The position numbers and the translations under genes are program-made. Positions 15,788 to 23,939 of a DNA stretch of 47,021 nt are shown in pieces. The notes under the pieces are model-generated. The model was not told the DNA's origin and did no database searches. It was given only the letters and a program-made list of their open reading frames with translations. Numbering within the stretch: position 1 is the first letter of the stretch; each line of letters starts with the position of its first letter. Source of the DNA: Rikenellaceae bacterium (GTDB taxonomy: Bacteria > Bacteroidota > Bacteroidia > Bacteroidales > UBA932); assembly GCA_900771335.1 (NCBI GenBank), contig CAAGNP010000035.1, positions 1 through 47,021 of the forward strand, read 5' to 3'.

Positions 15788-16990
15788 ATGTCAAGAATAA
15801 TTAAAACCATATCAGGTGCTTTGATGATGCTATTGAGGGTCATCATCCTTGTATCATGTCTGTTCAGCTTTTCTCCTATCTACAAATGGGGGGATCCGGC
15901 ACCATTCTCCGGAGACAGGATATATAATCCCTATGCAGGTTCAGACTCTGCTGCAGTATGGAAGCGTGCGACATTCCACACCCACACAAAAGTGGACAAA
16001 GGTATAAATGAGTGCCCATACTACCCTAACGTGGTTTATGATGACTATATGGCTTTGGGATACGACATTGTCGCATTTACCAACCACAATGCGTTGACCC
16101 AGCACCTCTATAACCAAAGGCTTGACCTACACGCATACGAGCACGGCTATAACCTTTTCAAACTCCATACAAATGTATTCGGTACCCGTCAGGTTCAGAA
16201 ATACGACATTCTGCTACCCATCTTCGATTCACAAAAGCAGTTCAAGATGGATTTGGCGAAAAAGCATGGAGATTTCATAGTCTTCAATCATCCCGACAGA
16301 ACACACGGTGTAACATCCAAAACTATGACCAGAATCTCCGGGTATAACCTGATTGAAGGTGATTCAGGATTTGAGGAGAGGGATGGCGGCGAAGGGACAC
16401 ATCTCCGACACTGGGACGAGGCCCTTTCTGCCGGACGATACTCACACAATCTCCTTTCTGACGACAATCACGACTCCAAAAGGGCTTCCCGCATAGCGAG
16501 GAGATCCACTTGGATAAATACCCCTACCGCAGAGTACAACGATGTTAAAGATGCACTTGTCCAGGGTAATTTCTACTCGATGAGGACCCCTGAAGGGCTC
16601 CCGACAGAATCACTTCCCAGGATCAGCGGCATAGGGATCAACAGGGATACTATTTACCTTCACCTCTCTAAGGAAGCTGCTTCCATCGAGGTGATATCCC
16701 AAAATGGTGAGGTAAAACAAAATATCCCCAATACCTCCTCGGCCCAACATATCATCAGGGACGACGAGCCTTATATCCGTATGACTGCCCGCTTCGACGA
16801 CGGCATAGTCATCTACACAAACGCATTTGCCCGTTACTCCGAAGGTGAGACCCCCTACCGTGAGATCGCTCACCCCATAAACTGGCCACTCACCATCCTC
16901 TATAATCTGATATTGATGGCCATCATCTCCGCCATTGCGGTACGCATAAAACAACTTATCTTTGCACCATCATGTCCAAAACAGCGGTAG
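15788..16990 (+). CDS. Membrane-anchored PHP-domain phosphoesterase
   Basis: The 400-residue protein has a membrane segment near residues 10-30 and another near 375-392. Between them lies a PHP metal-site pattern: HTHT (His64, His66), FTNHNA (His100), NHPDRTHG (His168), and SDDNHD (Asp226/His228). PHP proteins hydrolyse phosphate esters or phosphodiesters through a multinuclear metal site; substrate unknown. A beta-sandwich region (about 285-365) follows the catalytic part and probably faces the periplasm. The gene overlaps the glycosyltransferase by 19 bases, suggesting joint work on an envelope phospho-sugar or lipid. A -7 box ends 5 bases before the ATG. Confidence 0.75.
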   Translation: MSRIIKTISGALMMLLRVIILVSCLFSFSPIYKWGDPAPFSGDRIYNPYAGSDSAAVWKRATFHTHTKVDKGINECPYYPNVVYDDYMALGYDIVAFTNHNALTQHLYNQRLDLHAYEHGYNLFKLHTNVFGTRQVQKYDILLPIFDSQKQFKMDLAKKHGDFIVFNHPDRTHGVTSKTMTRISGYNLIEGDSGFEERDGGEGTHLRHWDEALSAGRYSHNLLSDDNHDSKRASRIARRSTWINTPTAEYNDVKDALVQGNFYSMRTPEGLPTESLPRISGIGINRDTIYLHLSKEAASIEVISQNGEVKQNIPNTSSAQHIIRDDEPYIRMTARFDDGIVIYTNAFARYSEGETPYREIAHPINWPLTILYNLILMAIISAIAVRIKQLIFAPSCPKQR

Positions 16991-17952
16991 TCATATTGAA
17001 CTGGAACGGCAGGGGATTTCTGGAGAAATTCCTCCCACCACTGCTGCAATACACCCCACAAGAGCTGGGATCGGTAATTGTCGCAGACAATGGCTCCGAA
17101 GACAGATCATTGGAATTGCTCGAAGAGCGATACCCCACAGTTAAGACTATAAAGTTCGATAAGAACTACGGATTTACCGGAGGATACAACAGGGCATATG
17201 AGGCTATCCGAAACCAACCTGAGCTGTATGGCAAGTTTGAGTACTACCTCCTGCTGAATTCAGATGTGGAGGTGACCCCCGGCTGGCTCGACTGCCTGGT
17301 GGAGTTTATGGAGTCACACCCAAAGGCGGCAATCTGCTCACCTAAGGTCCTCTCATACGACAGGCGTGACCACTTTGAACATGCAGGGGCTTGCGGTGGA
17401 ATGCTTGACAGATTCTATTTTCCTTATTGCCGTGGGCGTGTCCTCTCCAAAGTGGAAAAGGACCAGGGGCAATACGACACCCCGGCAGAAGTATTTTGGG
17501 CATCAGGCACATCATTTATGATCCGCTCAGATATTTGGCACCGCCTCGGTGGTCTGGACGAAACATTCTTTGCCCACATGGAGGAGATCGACCTCTGCTG
17601 GAGGGCAAAACTATCAGGAGAAGAGGTATGGGTGGTACCCCAATCGCACATCTACCACGTCGGCGGCGGCACACTTCCCAACAACTCACCACGCAAACTC
17701 TACCTCAACTTCCGCAACAACCTCCTTATGATGGAGAAGAACCTCCCCGACGCTTCGCGCAATAGGATAATCTTCACCCGAATGTGTATTGACGGGGCAG
17801 CAGCGGCGGCGTATCTGCTGATGGGCAAGGTCCCATATTTTAAGGCGGTGTGGAATGCTCACAAAGATTACCGCAAGATGAAAGGTTCGGTGGTCCGCAC
17901 ACCACATATCTCCGAAGTCCCCAGACCCCGCGGGTCAGTTTTCTTTATGTAA
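16972..17952 (+). CDS. Family 2 glycosyltransferase
   Basis: The 326-residue cytoplasmic protein has the GT-A start TAVVILNWNGRGFLEKFLPPLL, the nucleotide-binding VADNGSEDRS, the DxD-like NSDVE (96-100), and GLDETFFAHMEEIDLCWRAK, which is typical of rhamnosyltransferase-like GT2 enzymes. C-terminal residues 265-300 include a short hydrophobic patch. It transfers a sugar, possibly rhamnose, from a nucleotide donor to a growing glycan; the acceptor is unknown. It overlaps the PHP-domain gene by 19 bases, so translation is coupled. No other glycan genes are nearby. Confidence 0.87.
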   Translation: MSKTAVVILNWNGRGFLEKFLPPLLQYTPQELGSVIVADNGSEDRSLELLEERYPTVKTIKFDKNYGFTGGYNRAYEAIRNQPELYGKFEYYLLLNSDVEVTPGWLDCLVEFMESHPKAAICSPKVLSYDRRDHFEHAGACGGMLDRFYFPYCRGRVLSKVEKDQGQYDTPAEVFWASGTSFMIRSDIWHRLGGLDETFFAHMEEIDLCWRAKLSGEEVWVVPQSHIYHVGGGTLPNNSPRKLYLNFRNNLLMMEKNLPDASRNRIIFTRMCIDGAAAAAYLLMGKVPYFKAVWNAHKDYRKMKGSVVRTPHISEVPRPRGSVFFM

Positions 17953-17959
17953 TTAAATT

Positions 17960-18044
17960 CCCGCGTTCATTTTTCGCAATTTTCAGACGCGGGAGGTCAT
18001 TTTTTTGCTTCCCGCGTTCATTTTTTGCCAAATCCGTACGCGGG
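17960..18044. repeat. Two tandem 34-bp hairpin repeats
   Basis: CCCGCGT (17960-17966, 18011-18017) pairs with ACGCGGG (17987-17993, 18038-18044), each across exactly 20 bases of T-rich loop starting TCATTTTT. The two units are 51 bases apart and nearly direct copies. They lie between convergent genes and resemble a small palindromic intergenic repeat. Confidence 0.7.
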
Positions 18045-18063
18045 ATTTTAGACAGACTACCTG

Positions 18064-18097
18064 AAAAAAGACCCCACGGGCATTCGCCGCAGGGTCT
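18064..18097 (-). terminator. Terminator of the pepD operon
   Basis: On the minus strand AGACCC (18097-18092) pairs with GGGTCT (18074-18069), with an inner GGC/GCC pairing, and TTTTTT follows at once (18069-18064). It lies 32 bases beyond the pepD stop. Confidence 0.75.
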
Positions 18098-18128
18098 GTT
18101 TTGCAGAAATTACCTTATTAGGCAATTT

Positions 18129-19583
18129 TTATTTTACAGGGGCATTTTTAAGGGCCTCAACAAGGAAGTTCCACCATTTTTCCACTGTAGGGATAAGAAC
18201 TCTCTCTTCAGGTGAGTGAGGAGACATCAAAGTAGGTCCGCAAGAGATCATGTCCCAATGAGGATAGTTATTTGAGATGATAGCACACTCAAGACCTGCG
18301 TGGATAGCTTTCACATCAGCCTCTACACCGTAAAGGTTTTTGTAGGTCTCTTTCATGGTCTTAAGGATAGGAGACTCCATGTTTGGCTGCCATCCTGAAT
18401 AACCACCGGTAAATACCACTTTAGCACCAGCAAGTTCGAATACGGCACGGATAGCCTCGCTCAAGTCATGTTTTGCTGTATCGCAAGAGCCTCTCATAAG
18501 TGTTCTTACCACGATTTTACCTTTCTCAGATTTGACGATAGCCAGGTTGTTTGATGTATCTACAAGGTTATCCATTACAAGGCTCATACGGTCTACACCT
18601 GATGGACAAGCGTAAACAGCTTGCATAACTTTAACAGCTACCTCTGCAGGTACACATTTTTTAGCGCCTGCGCTCTTAGTGAAGTATACCTCTACACCCG
18701 GATCGATAGGTTTGTACTCTGCTTTTACCTCTGCAGTCACTTTTGCCACATGTTTTTTGGCTTTTGAAACTTTACCTGCAGGGATAGCGATGTAAGCTAC
18801 AGCCTCTCTTGGGATGGCGTTACGCATATTGCCACCTTCGATAGAGATAAGACGACCGCCCATGTCTCTTAGGATAGGTAGAAGAAGGCGTGCCATGATC
18901 TTGTTTGAGTTACCGCGGCCTTCGTTGATCTCCATACCTGAGTGACCACCTCTAAGACCTTTTACAGCCACTTCAAATTGTACAAGCTCTTTTGGAAGGG
19001 CCTCTTCTTTATATTTGAACTCTGCATTGGTGTCAAGACCACCTGCACATCCTACATAAAGCTCACCCTCTGTCTCAGAGTCAAGGTTTACAAGGATGTC
19101 ACCTTTAAGAAGACCACCTTTAAGTGCTTTTGCACCTGTCATACCGGTCTCTTCATCGATAGTGAAAAGGGCCTCGATAGGTCCGTGAGCCAAGTCGGTA
19201 GCCTCAAGAACCGCCATAGCTGCAGCGCAACCAAGACCGTTGTCAGCACCAAGGGTAGTACCTTGAGCATATAGCCATTCGCCTACCACTTTAGTCTCTA
19301 CAGGATCATTGTCCCAGTCGTGAACTACGTCGTTATTGTTTTGAGGAACCATATCAATGTGAGCCTGGAAGATGATACCGGTGCGGTTCTCCATGCCAGG
19401 GGTAGCAGGTTTGCGGATGATGATATTGCCCACCTCGTCTTTGATAGTCTCAAGACCAAGGCTTTGACCCCATTGATAAAGATATTCTACAGCTTTTTGC
19501 TCTCTCTTAGATGGACGAGGGATACGGGTAAGTGAGTAGAAATGTTTCCAAACTCTTTTGGGTTCTAGATTTTCGATTGTCAT
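18129..19583 (-). CDS. pepD: Aminoacyl-histidine dipeptidase (M20C)
   Basis: The 484-residue cytoplasmic enzyme has M20 di-zinc motifs: HIDMVPQ (His75, Asp77), GADNGLG (Asp114 bridging), TIDEETGMTGA (catalytic Glu144 and Glu145) and GLRGGHSGMEI in the lid domain. Length and motifs match PepD/cytosolic beta-Ala-His dipeptidases, which hydrolyse Xaa-His and many other dipeptides. It is the last gene of a minus-strand cluster 27 bases after the DUF4831 gene. Its codon use is strongly T/A-ending and restricted, like the ribosomal protein genes of this window, which suggests high expression. It could consume dipeptides brought in by the POT transporter next door. Confidence 0.93.
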   Translation of the reverse strand: MTIENLEPKRVWKHFYSLTRIPRPSKREQKAVEYLYQWGQSLGLETIKDEVGNIIIRKPATPGMENRTGIIFQAHIDMVPQNNNDVVHDWDNDPVETKVVGEWLYAQGTTLGADNGLGCAAAMAVLEATDLAHGPIEALFTIDEETGMTGAKALKGGLLKGDILVNLDSETEGELYVGCAGGLDTNAEFKYKEEALPKELVQFEVAVKGLRGGHSGMEINEGRGNSNKIMARLLLPILRDMGGRLISIEGGNMRNAIPREAVAYIAIPAGKVSKAKKHVAKVTAEVKAEYKPIDPGVEVYFTKSAGAKKCVPAEVAVKVMQAVYACPSGVDRMSLVMDNLVDTSNNLAIVKSEKGKIVVRTLMRGSCDTAKHDLSEAIRAVFELAGAKVVFTGGYSGWQPNMESPILKTMKETYKNLYGVEADVKAIHAGLECAIISNNYPHWDMISCGPTLMSPHSPEERVLIPTVEKWWNFLVEALKNAPVK

Positions 19584-19610
19584 AATAGTGTATATTATTA
19601 AGGTTTATAT

Positions 19611-20681
19611 TTATTTGATGATACTTGCAGGGAATTCGATCACTTTACCCATCTGATAGACAGGGATTCTGGTTTGGAGGAGAAGCTCCTGACCATCAAG
19701 AATCTTCACTGTACAAACAGCAGGGACTCTGTAATATATTGTCCCCATATTGGGTTTTTTGGTCTTCACAGAAGAGAGATCCTGAGCATTTGTTTGAGGC
19801 ACTGCTATCGCTTCAGGGGTAATCTCAAGTACGATAGGTCTGCCGGATACATTGTCAGACATCACAAGACCTTGTTTGTCTGACACCCTGAATGCCACGT
19901 GAAGCTGACGCTCCTCCCCCTCTTTAGGTACTACATCAAATCCCACTTTCTGAACAGCTGTCTCCACCTTTCCAAGGAAAAGGCTCAAATACTCCTGCTC
20001 CAGACGGGTAATCTCAGCAATCGCTGCACCCAGAGCCTCTCCGCTGAATGTGGCATCTGTATCGCCGGTGATGATCTGCACCCTCTGACGGCGTAGCTTG
20101 AAGATCTCGTTTGCTATCTCCTGAGCTTTCTTCTCAAGGCTCTTCTCCACCACCTGGCTCTGCTGGATGGCTACTTTGTCGTAACCGCCCTGTGCATTCT
20201 TTACATTTTTATACAGGGTAGTCTCCACAGATGTGAATGTCTCTGTAGCCTCAACACCTGAAGTGTTGTGGTTCTCAGCCAATGTAGGGAATCTCCAGAA
20301 TTCTGCATCTCCCTTATTCTGATCAGAGAGGACCACCAGACCCTGAGAGGTCATTTGGAAGAATGAGTTTGAGAGGCCCTGTGCCCCAAGGAGATTTATT
20401 GCATATCTCTTGCTCATATCTGCTTCGAGATAAGGGGTCACCTTAACCGACAACAGGTGATATTTCTCTGAAGGTTCTCCCTCTACATCGATTCCAAGAT
20501 ATTTTTTGGCATATTTCGCATATGGACCAGGGGTATAAACCTCCCTCTCCGCCTCCACTGCCAAATGGAGTGAGGTACTTGGCAATGAGTAGACCAATGC
20601 CCCTCCGTCTGTCTGACCTTTCGCAGACCACATTGCCAGTGCCAACATAGGCACAGCTATCAAAAACACTAATTTCTTCAT
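19611..20681 (-). CDS. DUF4831-family exported protein
   Basis: Start at 20681 (MKKLVFLIAVPMLALAMWSAKGQ) gives a clean signal peptide; the earlier ATG at 20705 adds eight residues and overlaps the preceding gene. The 356-residue protein has PSTSLHLAVEAEREVYTPGPYAKYAKKYLGI, characteristic of DUF4831 in Bacteroidota, then a coiled-coil-like LEKKAQEIANEIFKLRRQR and a beta-rich C-terminal half. Function of the family is unknown; a periplasmic or outer-membrane role is likely. It lies 5 bases after the acyltransferase gene, which suggests a link to the envelope. Confidence 0.82.
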   Translation of the reverse strand: MKKLVFLIAVPMLALAMWSAKGQTDGGALVYSLPSTSLHLAVEAEREVYTPGPYAKYAKKYLGIDVEGEPSEKYHLLSVKVTPYLEADMSKRYAINLLGAQGLSNSFFQMTSQGLVVLSDQNKGDAEFWRFPTLAENHNTSGVEATETFTSVETTLYKNVKNAQGGYDKVAIQQSQVVEKSLEKKAQEIANEIFKLRRQRVQIITGDTDATFSGEALGAAIAEITRLEQEYLSLFLGKVETAVQKVGFDVVPKEGEERQLHVAFRVSDKQGLVMSDNVSGRPIVLEITPEAIAVPQTNAQDLSSVKTKKPNMGTIYYRVPAVCTVKILDGQELLLQTRIPVYQMGKVIEFPASIIK

Positions 20682-20686
20682 ATCTG

Positions 20687-21580
20687 TTATTTTAATTTTT
20701 TCCATCTTCTATGGCTCCAAAGCCAATTTGATTTGTCTCTGTTTATACTCTCTTCGAGCAATTTCACATACTCTCTGGTAACAAAACCCTCTTCGGTCTG
20801 TGAAGCATCGTGGCAAATAAGTTTGTATTCCGACCTATACAAACCTCTGTGAACCCTCTCCACTCCAAAGAAAACCACCGGCAACGAGAGTCTTCTAGCC
20901 AACCCTTCAGGACCGTTGAACACTTTGGTGGGCTGGTTCATGAAAACCATATCGGTACCGACGCCTCTGTCGGGGAACTGGTCTGCTATGAAGTAGTAGA
21001 CGCCACCCTGCTCCTTGCTCTTGAGCATTTGTCTCACTATATTGTTCTTCTCTACCAGAACACAAGCATGGTGCTTCTCCCTGATTTTTCTGATCACCAT
21101 ATCGGAGACCTTGCTTGACATCTTCTTGTATATGTAGAAGAAGTGCTCATTGTCCATCTTCAACCCGTAGTGGGCCTTGAGATCCGGAAGGGATGTGTAG
21201 AGTTCCCAATTGCTTTGGTGGCCCATTACCACCAGAACAGATTTCCCATCTCCGTATGCCTCATTAAGGACATCGCATCCTCTGAAATCCAACAGTTCCG
21301 CCACCCTCTCACGCGATCTGGTGAATGCCCAGACAGTCTCCACGATCGTGTCACAAAGTGAATGGTAAAACTCTTTGGTCACCTTCCTGACACCTTTATA
21401 GTCCATATCGGGAAAGGAACGTGATATATTGGTCACCACCACATCATATCTGTATCTCAACACCTTATAGAGAAGTATGTACAGAATGTCGGAAATAAGA
21501 TAGTGGACCCTCAACGGAAGCCACGAAAAGAGGGTAAAAACCACTATCAGTATGTAATATAAAACTCTATACATATTCAC
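20687..21580 (-). CDS. LpxL/HtrB-type lipid A acyltransferase
   Basis: The 297-residue inner-membrane enzyme has a hydrophobic anchor (YYILIVVFTLFSWLPL), then GHQSNWE, the HX4E-type catalytic motif of lipid A acyltransferases, followed by FIADQFPDRG and FGVERVHRGLYR. It transfers a fatty acyl chain to lipid A or a similar lipid. Bacteroidota usually have one or two such genes. First gene of the acyltransferase-DUF4831-pepD operon. A TAACTTTG box lies at 21601-21594, about 13 bases ahead of the ATG. Confidence 0.88.
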   Translation of the reverse strand: MNMYRVLYYILIVVFTLFSWLPLRVHYLISDILYILLYKVLRYRYDVVVTNISRSFPDMDYKGVRKVTKEFYHSLCDTIVETVWAFTRSRERVAELLDFRGCDVLNEAYGDGKSVLVVMGHQSNWELYTSLPDLKAHYGLKMDNEHFFYIYKKMSSKVSDMVIRKIREKHHACVLVEKNNIVRQMLKSKEQGGVYYFIADQFPDRGVGTDMVFMNQPTKVFNGPEGLARRLSLPVVFFGVERVHRGLYRSEYKLICHDASQTEEGFVTREYVKLLEESINRDKSNWLWSHRRWKKLK

Positions 21581-21593
21581 TTATCTCAACAAA

Positions 21594-21601
21594 CAAAGTT
21601 A
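21594..21601 (-). promoter_or_regulatory. -7 box of the acyltransferase operon
   Basis: Minus strand TAACTTTG, an exact TAnnTTTG, 13 bases before the ATG at 21580. No clear -33 box. Confidence 0.45.
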
Positions 21602-21643
21602 ATGAATTTTATCATACTTCACCCTTTTATTGACAAATTTTAA

Positions 21644-21651
21644 TATCTTTG
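21644..21651 (+). promoter_or_regulatory. -7 box of the POT transporter gene
   Basis: TATCTTTG, an exact match, 42 bases before the ATG at 21694. A TTG at 21630-21632 is too close to be the -33 element. Confidence 0.45.
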
Positions 21652-21693
21652 CGAAATGTTAAATGAAAAACTAATTTTTTAAGCTTAAATAAT

Positions 21694-23259
21694 ATGTTCA
21701 AAAATCACCCTAAAGGTCTGTTGGCAGCTGCTCTTAGTAACATGGGCGAACGCTTCGGTTACTACATCATGAACGCTGTTCTAACACTATTCCTCTGTTC
21801 AAAATTTGGTTTGAGTGATGCTAACGGCGCACTTATCTACTCAATTTTCTATTCAGGTATCTATGTATTGAGCCTTATCGGAGGTCTTATCGCCGATAGA
21901 ACTCAAAATTACAAGAGAACTATCATGTCAGGTCTTGTAGTAATGGCTCTTGGATATGTTCTTCTTTCTATTCCTATCCTTGCTACCCCTGAAAACAAAA
22001 CCGGTCTTCTAGCCCTTACTTGCGGTGCCCTTTTCTTCATCGCTTTCGGTAACGGTCTATTCAAAGGCAACCTTCAGGCTATCGTTGGCCAAATGTATGA
22101 CAACTTCGAGGCTGACGCTGCAAAAGAGGGTCCAGAGGCTCTTGCTCAAGCTAAAGACAAAAGAGACTCAGGTTTCCAGATTTTCTATGTATTCATCAAT
22201 GTAGGTGGTCTTATCGCACCTTTCGTTGCTCCTCTACTTAGAGGTTGGTGGCTAAAAGTTAACGGCCTTATCTACAACTCATCTCTACCTGCACTTTGCC
22301 ACGACTTTATCGCAGGCAAAATCAACTCTCCAGAGGAGTTGTCACAACTTGCTGAAGTAGTTAAAGCTTCTACAGTTAACGGCTTGGTTCCTGGTGACAT
22401 GATGGCATTCTGCACCAACTACCTTGACGTATTCAACTCAGGTATCCACTACTCATTCTTGGCTTCTGTAGCTGCAATGCTTATCTCTCTTGTTATCTTC
22501 ATCTTCACTAAGAAGATCTTCCCTAACCCAGGTAAGAAAGAGGCTAAAGAGGTAGTAAACTACACTGCTGAAGAGAAACAAGCTATGGCTAAAGAGATCA
22601 AACAGAGAATGTACGCTCTATTTGCAGTTCTTGGCGTGGTTATCTTCTTCTGGTTCTCATTCCACCAAAACGGTGCTTCACTTTCATTGTTCGCACGTGA
22701 CTTCGTGGATACATCTAAAGTGGCTCCTGAGATCTGGCAAGCTGTCAATCCATTCTTCGTAATCACATTGACCCCTATCATCATGTGGTTGTTCGGAAGC
22801 ATGGCTAGAAAAGGCAAAGAGATCTCAACTCCTCGTAAAATCGCTATCGGTATGGGTATCGCAGGTATGGCTTACCTATTCCTTGCTATCTATTCATACG
22901 TTCAAGGTTATCCTTCCGCTGAAGAGTTCAGATCTATGGATATGGCAGCACAATCAGCAGCTAAAGCTGGCTGGTGGGTATTGATCGTTCTATACTTCTT
23001 CTTGACTGTTGCTGAGCTATTCATCTCACCTCTTGGCTTGTCATTTGTATCTAAAGTAGCTCCTAAAAACCTTCAAGGTCTTTGCCAAGGTCTATGGCTT
23101 TGCGCTACCGCTATCGGTAACTTGATGTTGTGGGTTGGTCCTATCATGTACAACACAATGGCTCTTGGCACATGCTGGTCAGTATTCCTAGTACTTTGCT
23201 TGATCTCAATGGGAGTAATGTTCGGTATGGTTAACTGGCTTGAAAGAGTTACAAAATAA
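21694..23259 (+). CDS. POT-family proton-coupled peptide transporter
   Basis: The 521-residue inner-membrane carrier has about 12-14 transmembrane segments. The start, ALSNMGERFGYYIMNAVLTLF, is the POT ERFxYY motif, but the first Glu of ExxER is Asn. GNGLFKGNLQAIVGQMYD and GFQIFYVFINVGGLIAPFVAP are also POT signatures, and FISPLGLSFVSKVAP closes the C-terminal bundle. It imports di- and tripeptides. The altered ExxER motif may change how proton and peptide are coupled. The restricted codon set (Leu mostly CTT, CTA, TTG) suggests strong expression. It has its own promoter and terminator. Confidence 0.92.
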   Translation: MFKNHPKGLLAAALSNMGERFGYYIMNAVLTLFLCSKFGLSDANGALIYSIFYSGIYVLSLIGGLIADRTQNYKRTIMSGLVVMALGYVLLSIPILATPENKTGLLALTCGALFFIAFGNGLFKGNLQAIVGQMYDNFEADAAKEGPEALAQAKDKRDSGFQIFYVFINVGGLIAPFVAPLLRGWWLKVNGLIYNSSLPALCHDFIAGKINSPEELSQLAEVVKASTVNGLVPGDMMAFCTNYLDVFNSGIHYSFLASVAAMLISLVIFIFTKKIFPNPGKKEAKEVVNYTAEEKQAMAKEIKQRMYALFAVLGVVIFFWFSFHQNGASLSLFARDFVDTSKVAPEIWQAVNPFFVITLTPIIMWLFGSMARKGKEISTPRKIAIGMGIAGMAYLFLAIYSYVQGYPSAEEFRSMDMAAQSAAKAGWWVLIVLYFFLTVAELFISPLGLSFVSKVAPKNLQGLCQGLWLCATAIGNLMLWVGPIMYNTMALGTCWSVFLVLCLISMGVMFGMVNWLERVTK

Positions 23260-23292
23260 TAAGATACCCGTCCTTAACGAGTATTAAAACTG

Positions 23293-23320
23293 AAAGGCTG
23301 GCTTTAAAAGTCAGCCTTTT
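23293..23320 (+). terminator. Terminator after the POT gene
   Basis: AAAGGCTG (23293-23300) pairs with CAGCCTTT (23312-23319), with an inner CTTT/AAAG pairing, then a run of seven T. The T-run merges with the next promoter's -7 box at 23325. Confidence 0.8.
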
Positions 23321-23324
23321 TTTA

Positions 23325-23332
23325 TATCTTTG
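23325..23332 (+). promoter_or_regulatory. -7 box giving a leaderless LysR mRNA
   Basis: TATCTTTG ends 5 bases before the ATG at 23338. The predicted transcription start therefore coincides with the start codon. The layout TATCTTTGTnnCTATG is identical to that at 15775-15790. Confidence 0.55.
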
Positions 23333-23337
23333 TCCCT

Positions 23338-23937
23338 ATGCTGACCGATTTTCGACTTAAAGTTTTCTGCGCTGTTGCAAAGCACCTCAATTTCACCCGC
23401 GCCGCCAAGGAGCTGAACATCTCCCAACCGGCGGTGAGCCAGAATATTGCGGAGCTTGAGCAACAAGTTGGCGACGCACTTGTCGAAAGGGGCTACAACG
23501 GGGTAGAACTCACAAAAAAGGGGGAGGTTCTCCTCCAATATGCAGAGAAAATTCTCCATTTGTACGAATCCCTCAACCTCGAACTTGTCCCCACCCACAC
23601 CAGGGAGGCCGCCAGAATCAGAATCGCAGCATGCCCTATTGCGGTACGCTTCATTTTGCCCAAGGCAATAAAGAAGTTCCAGACACTCCACCCCACCGCT
23701 GAGGTAGAGCTTCTCGAGAGGGGTGACGGGGAGATCGAAAGGTCAATCCTCGATTCGGAGGCGGACCTTGGGGTAATGGAGAGCAGACCCGCCAATCTCT
23801 CCACCGAGCCTTTTGCAAAGCTTACCCTCTCGGAGTCGGGTGATGCTCTGGCCGAAATCATATTCGGTTTCGACCCGAAATCACAAAACATAGACACTAT
23901 TGAAAAATTTATATTAACAGCTAAAACCACCCTATAA
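23338..23937 (+). CDS. LysR-type regulator, shortened
   Basis: The N-terminal 60 residues are a clear LysR winged helix (FRLKVFCAVAKHLNFTRAAKEL, then ISQPAVSQNIAELEQQVG), followed by a linker helix and half of a periplasmic-binding-like sensor domain (RIRIAACPIAVRFILPKAIKKF through ADLGVMESRP). The protein ends at 199 residues, while the family is about 300, so the second sensor lobe is missing or replaced by a short tail. No frameshift is visible within the gene; the stop is 2 bases before the next start, so the short form looks settled. It may bind DNA constitutively or respond differently. Coupled to a serine hydrolase gene it may regulate. Confidence 0.85.
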   Translation: MLTDFRLKVFCAVAKHLNFTRAAKELNISQPAVSQNIAELEQQVGDALVERGYNGVELTKKGEVLLQYAEKILHLYESLNLELVPTHTREAARIRIAACPIAVRFILPKAIKKFQTLHPTAEVELLERGDGEIERSILDSEADLGVMESRPANLSTEPFAKLTLSESGDALAEIIFGFDPKSQNIDTIEKFILTAKTTL

Positions 23938-23939
23938 CC

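Noticed and set aside
17960..18044. Possible CRISPR array
   Set aside because: Only two units, palindromic arms of 7 bp with similar loops, and no cas genes. It is a hairpin repeat.
18069..18097. tRNA- or small-RNA-like hairpin after pepD
   Set aside because: The hairpin is followed by six T on the minus strand and lies just past the pepD stop, which a normal terminator explains.
23338..23937. LysR gene broken by a frameshift
   Set aside because: I looked for the missing second lobe in the downstream frames and instead found the hydrolase frame starting 2 bases after the stop, so truncation seems settled.
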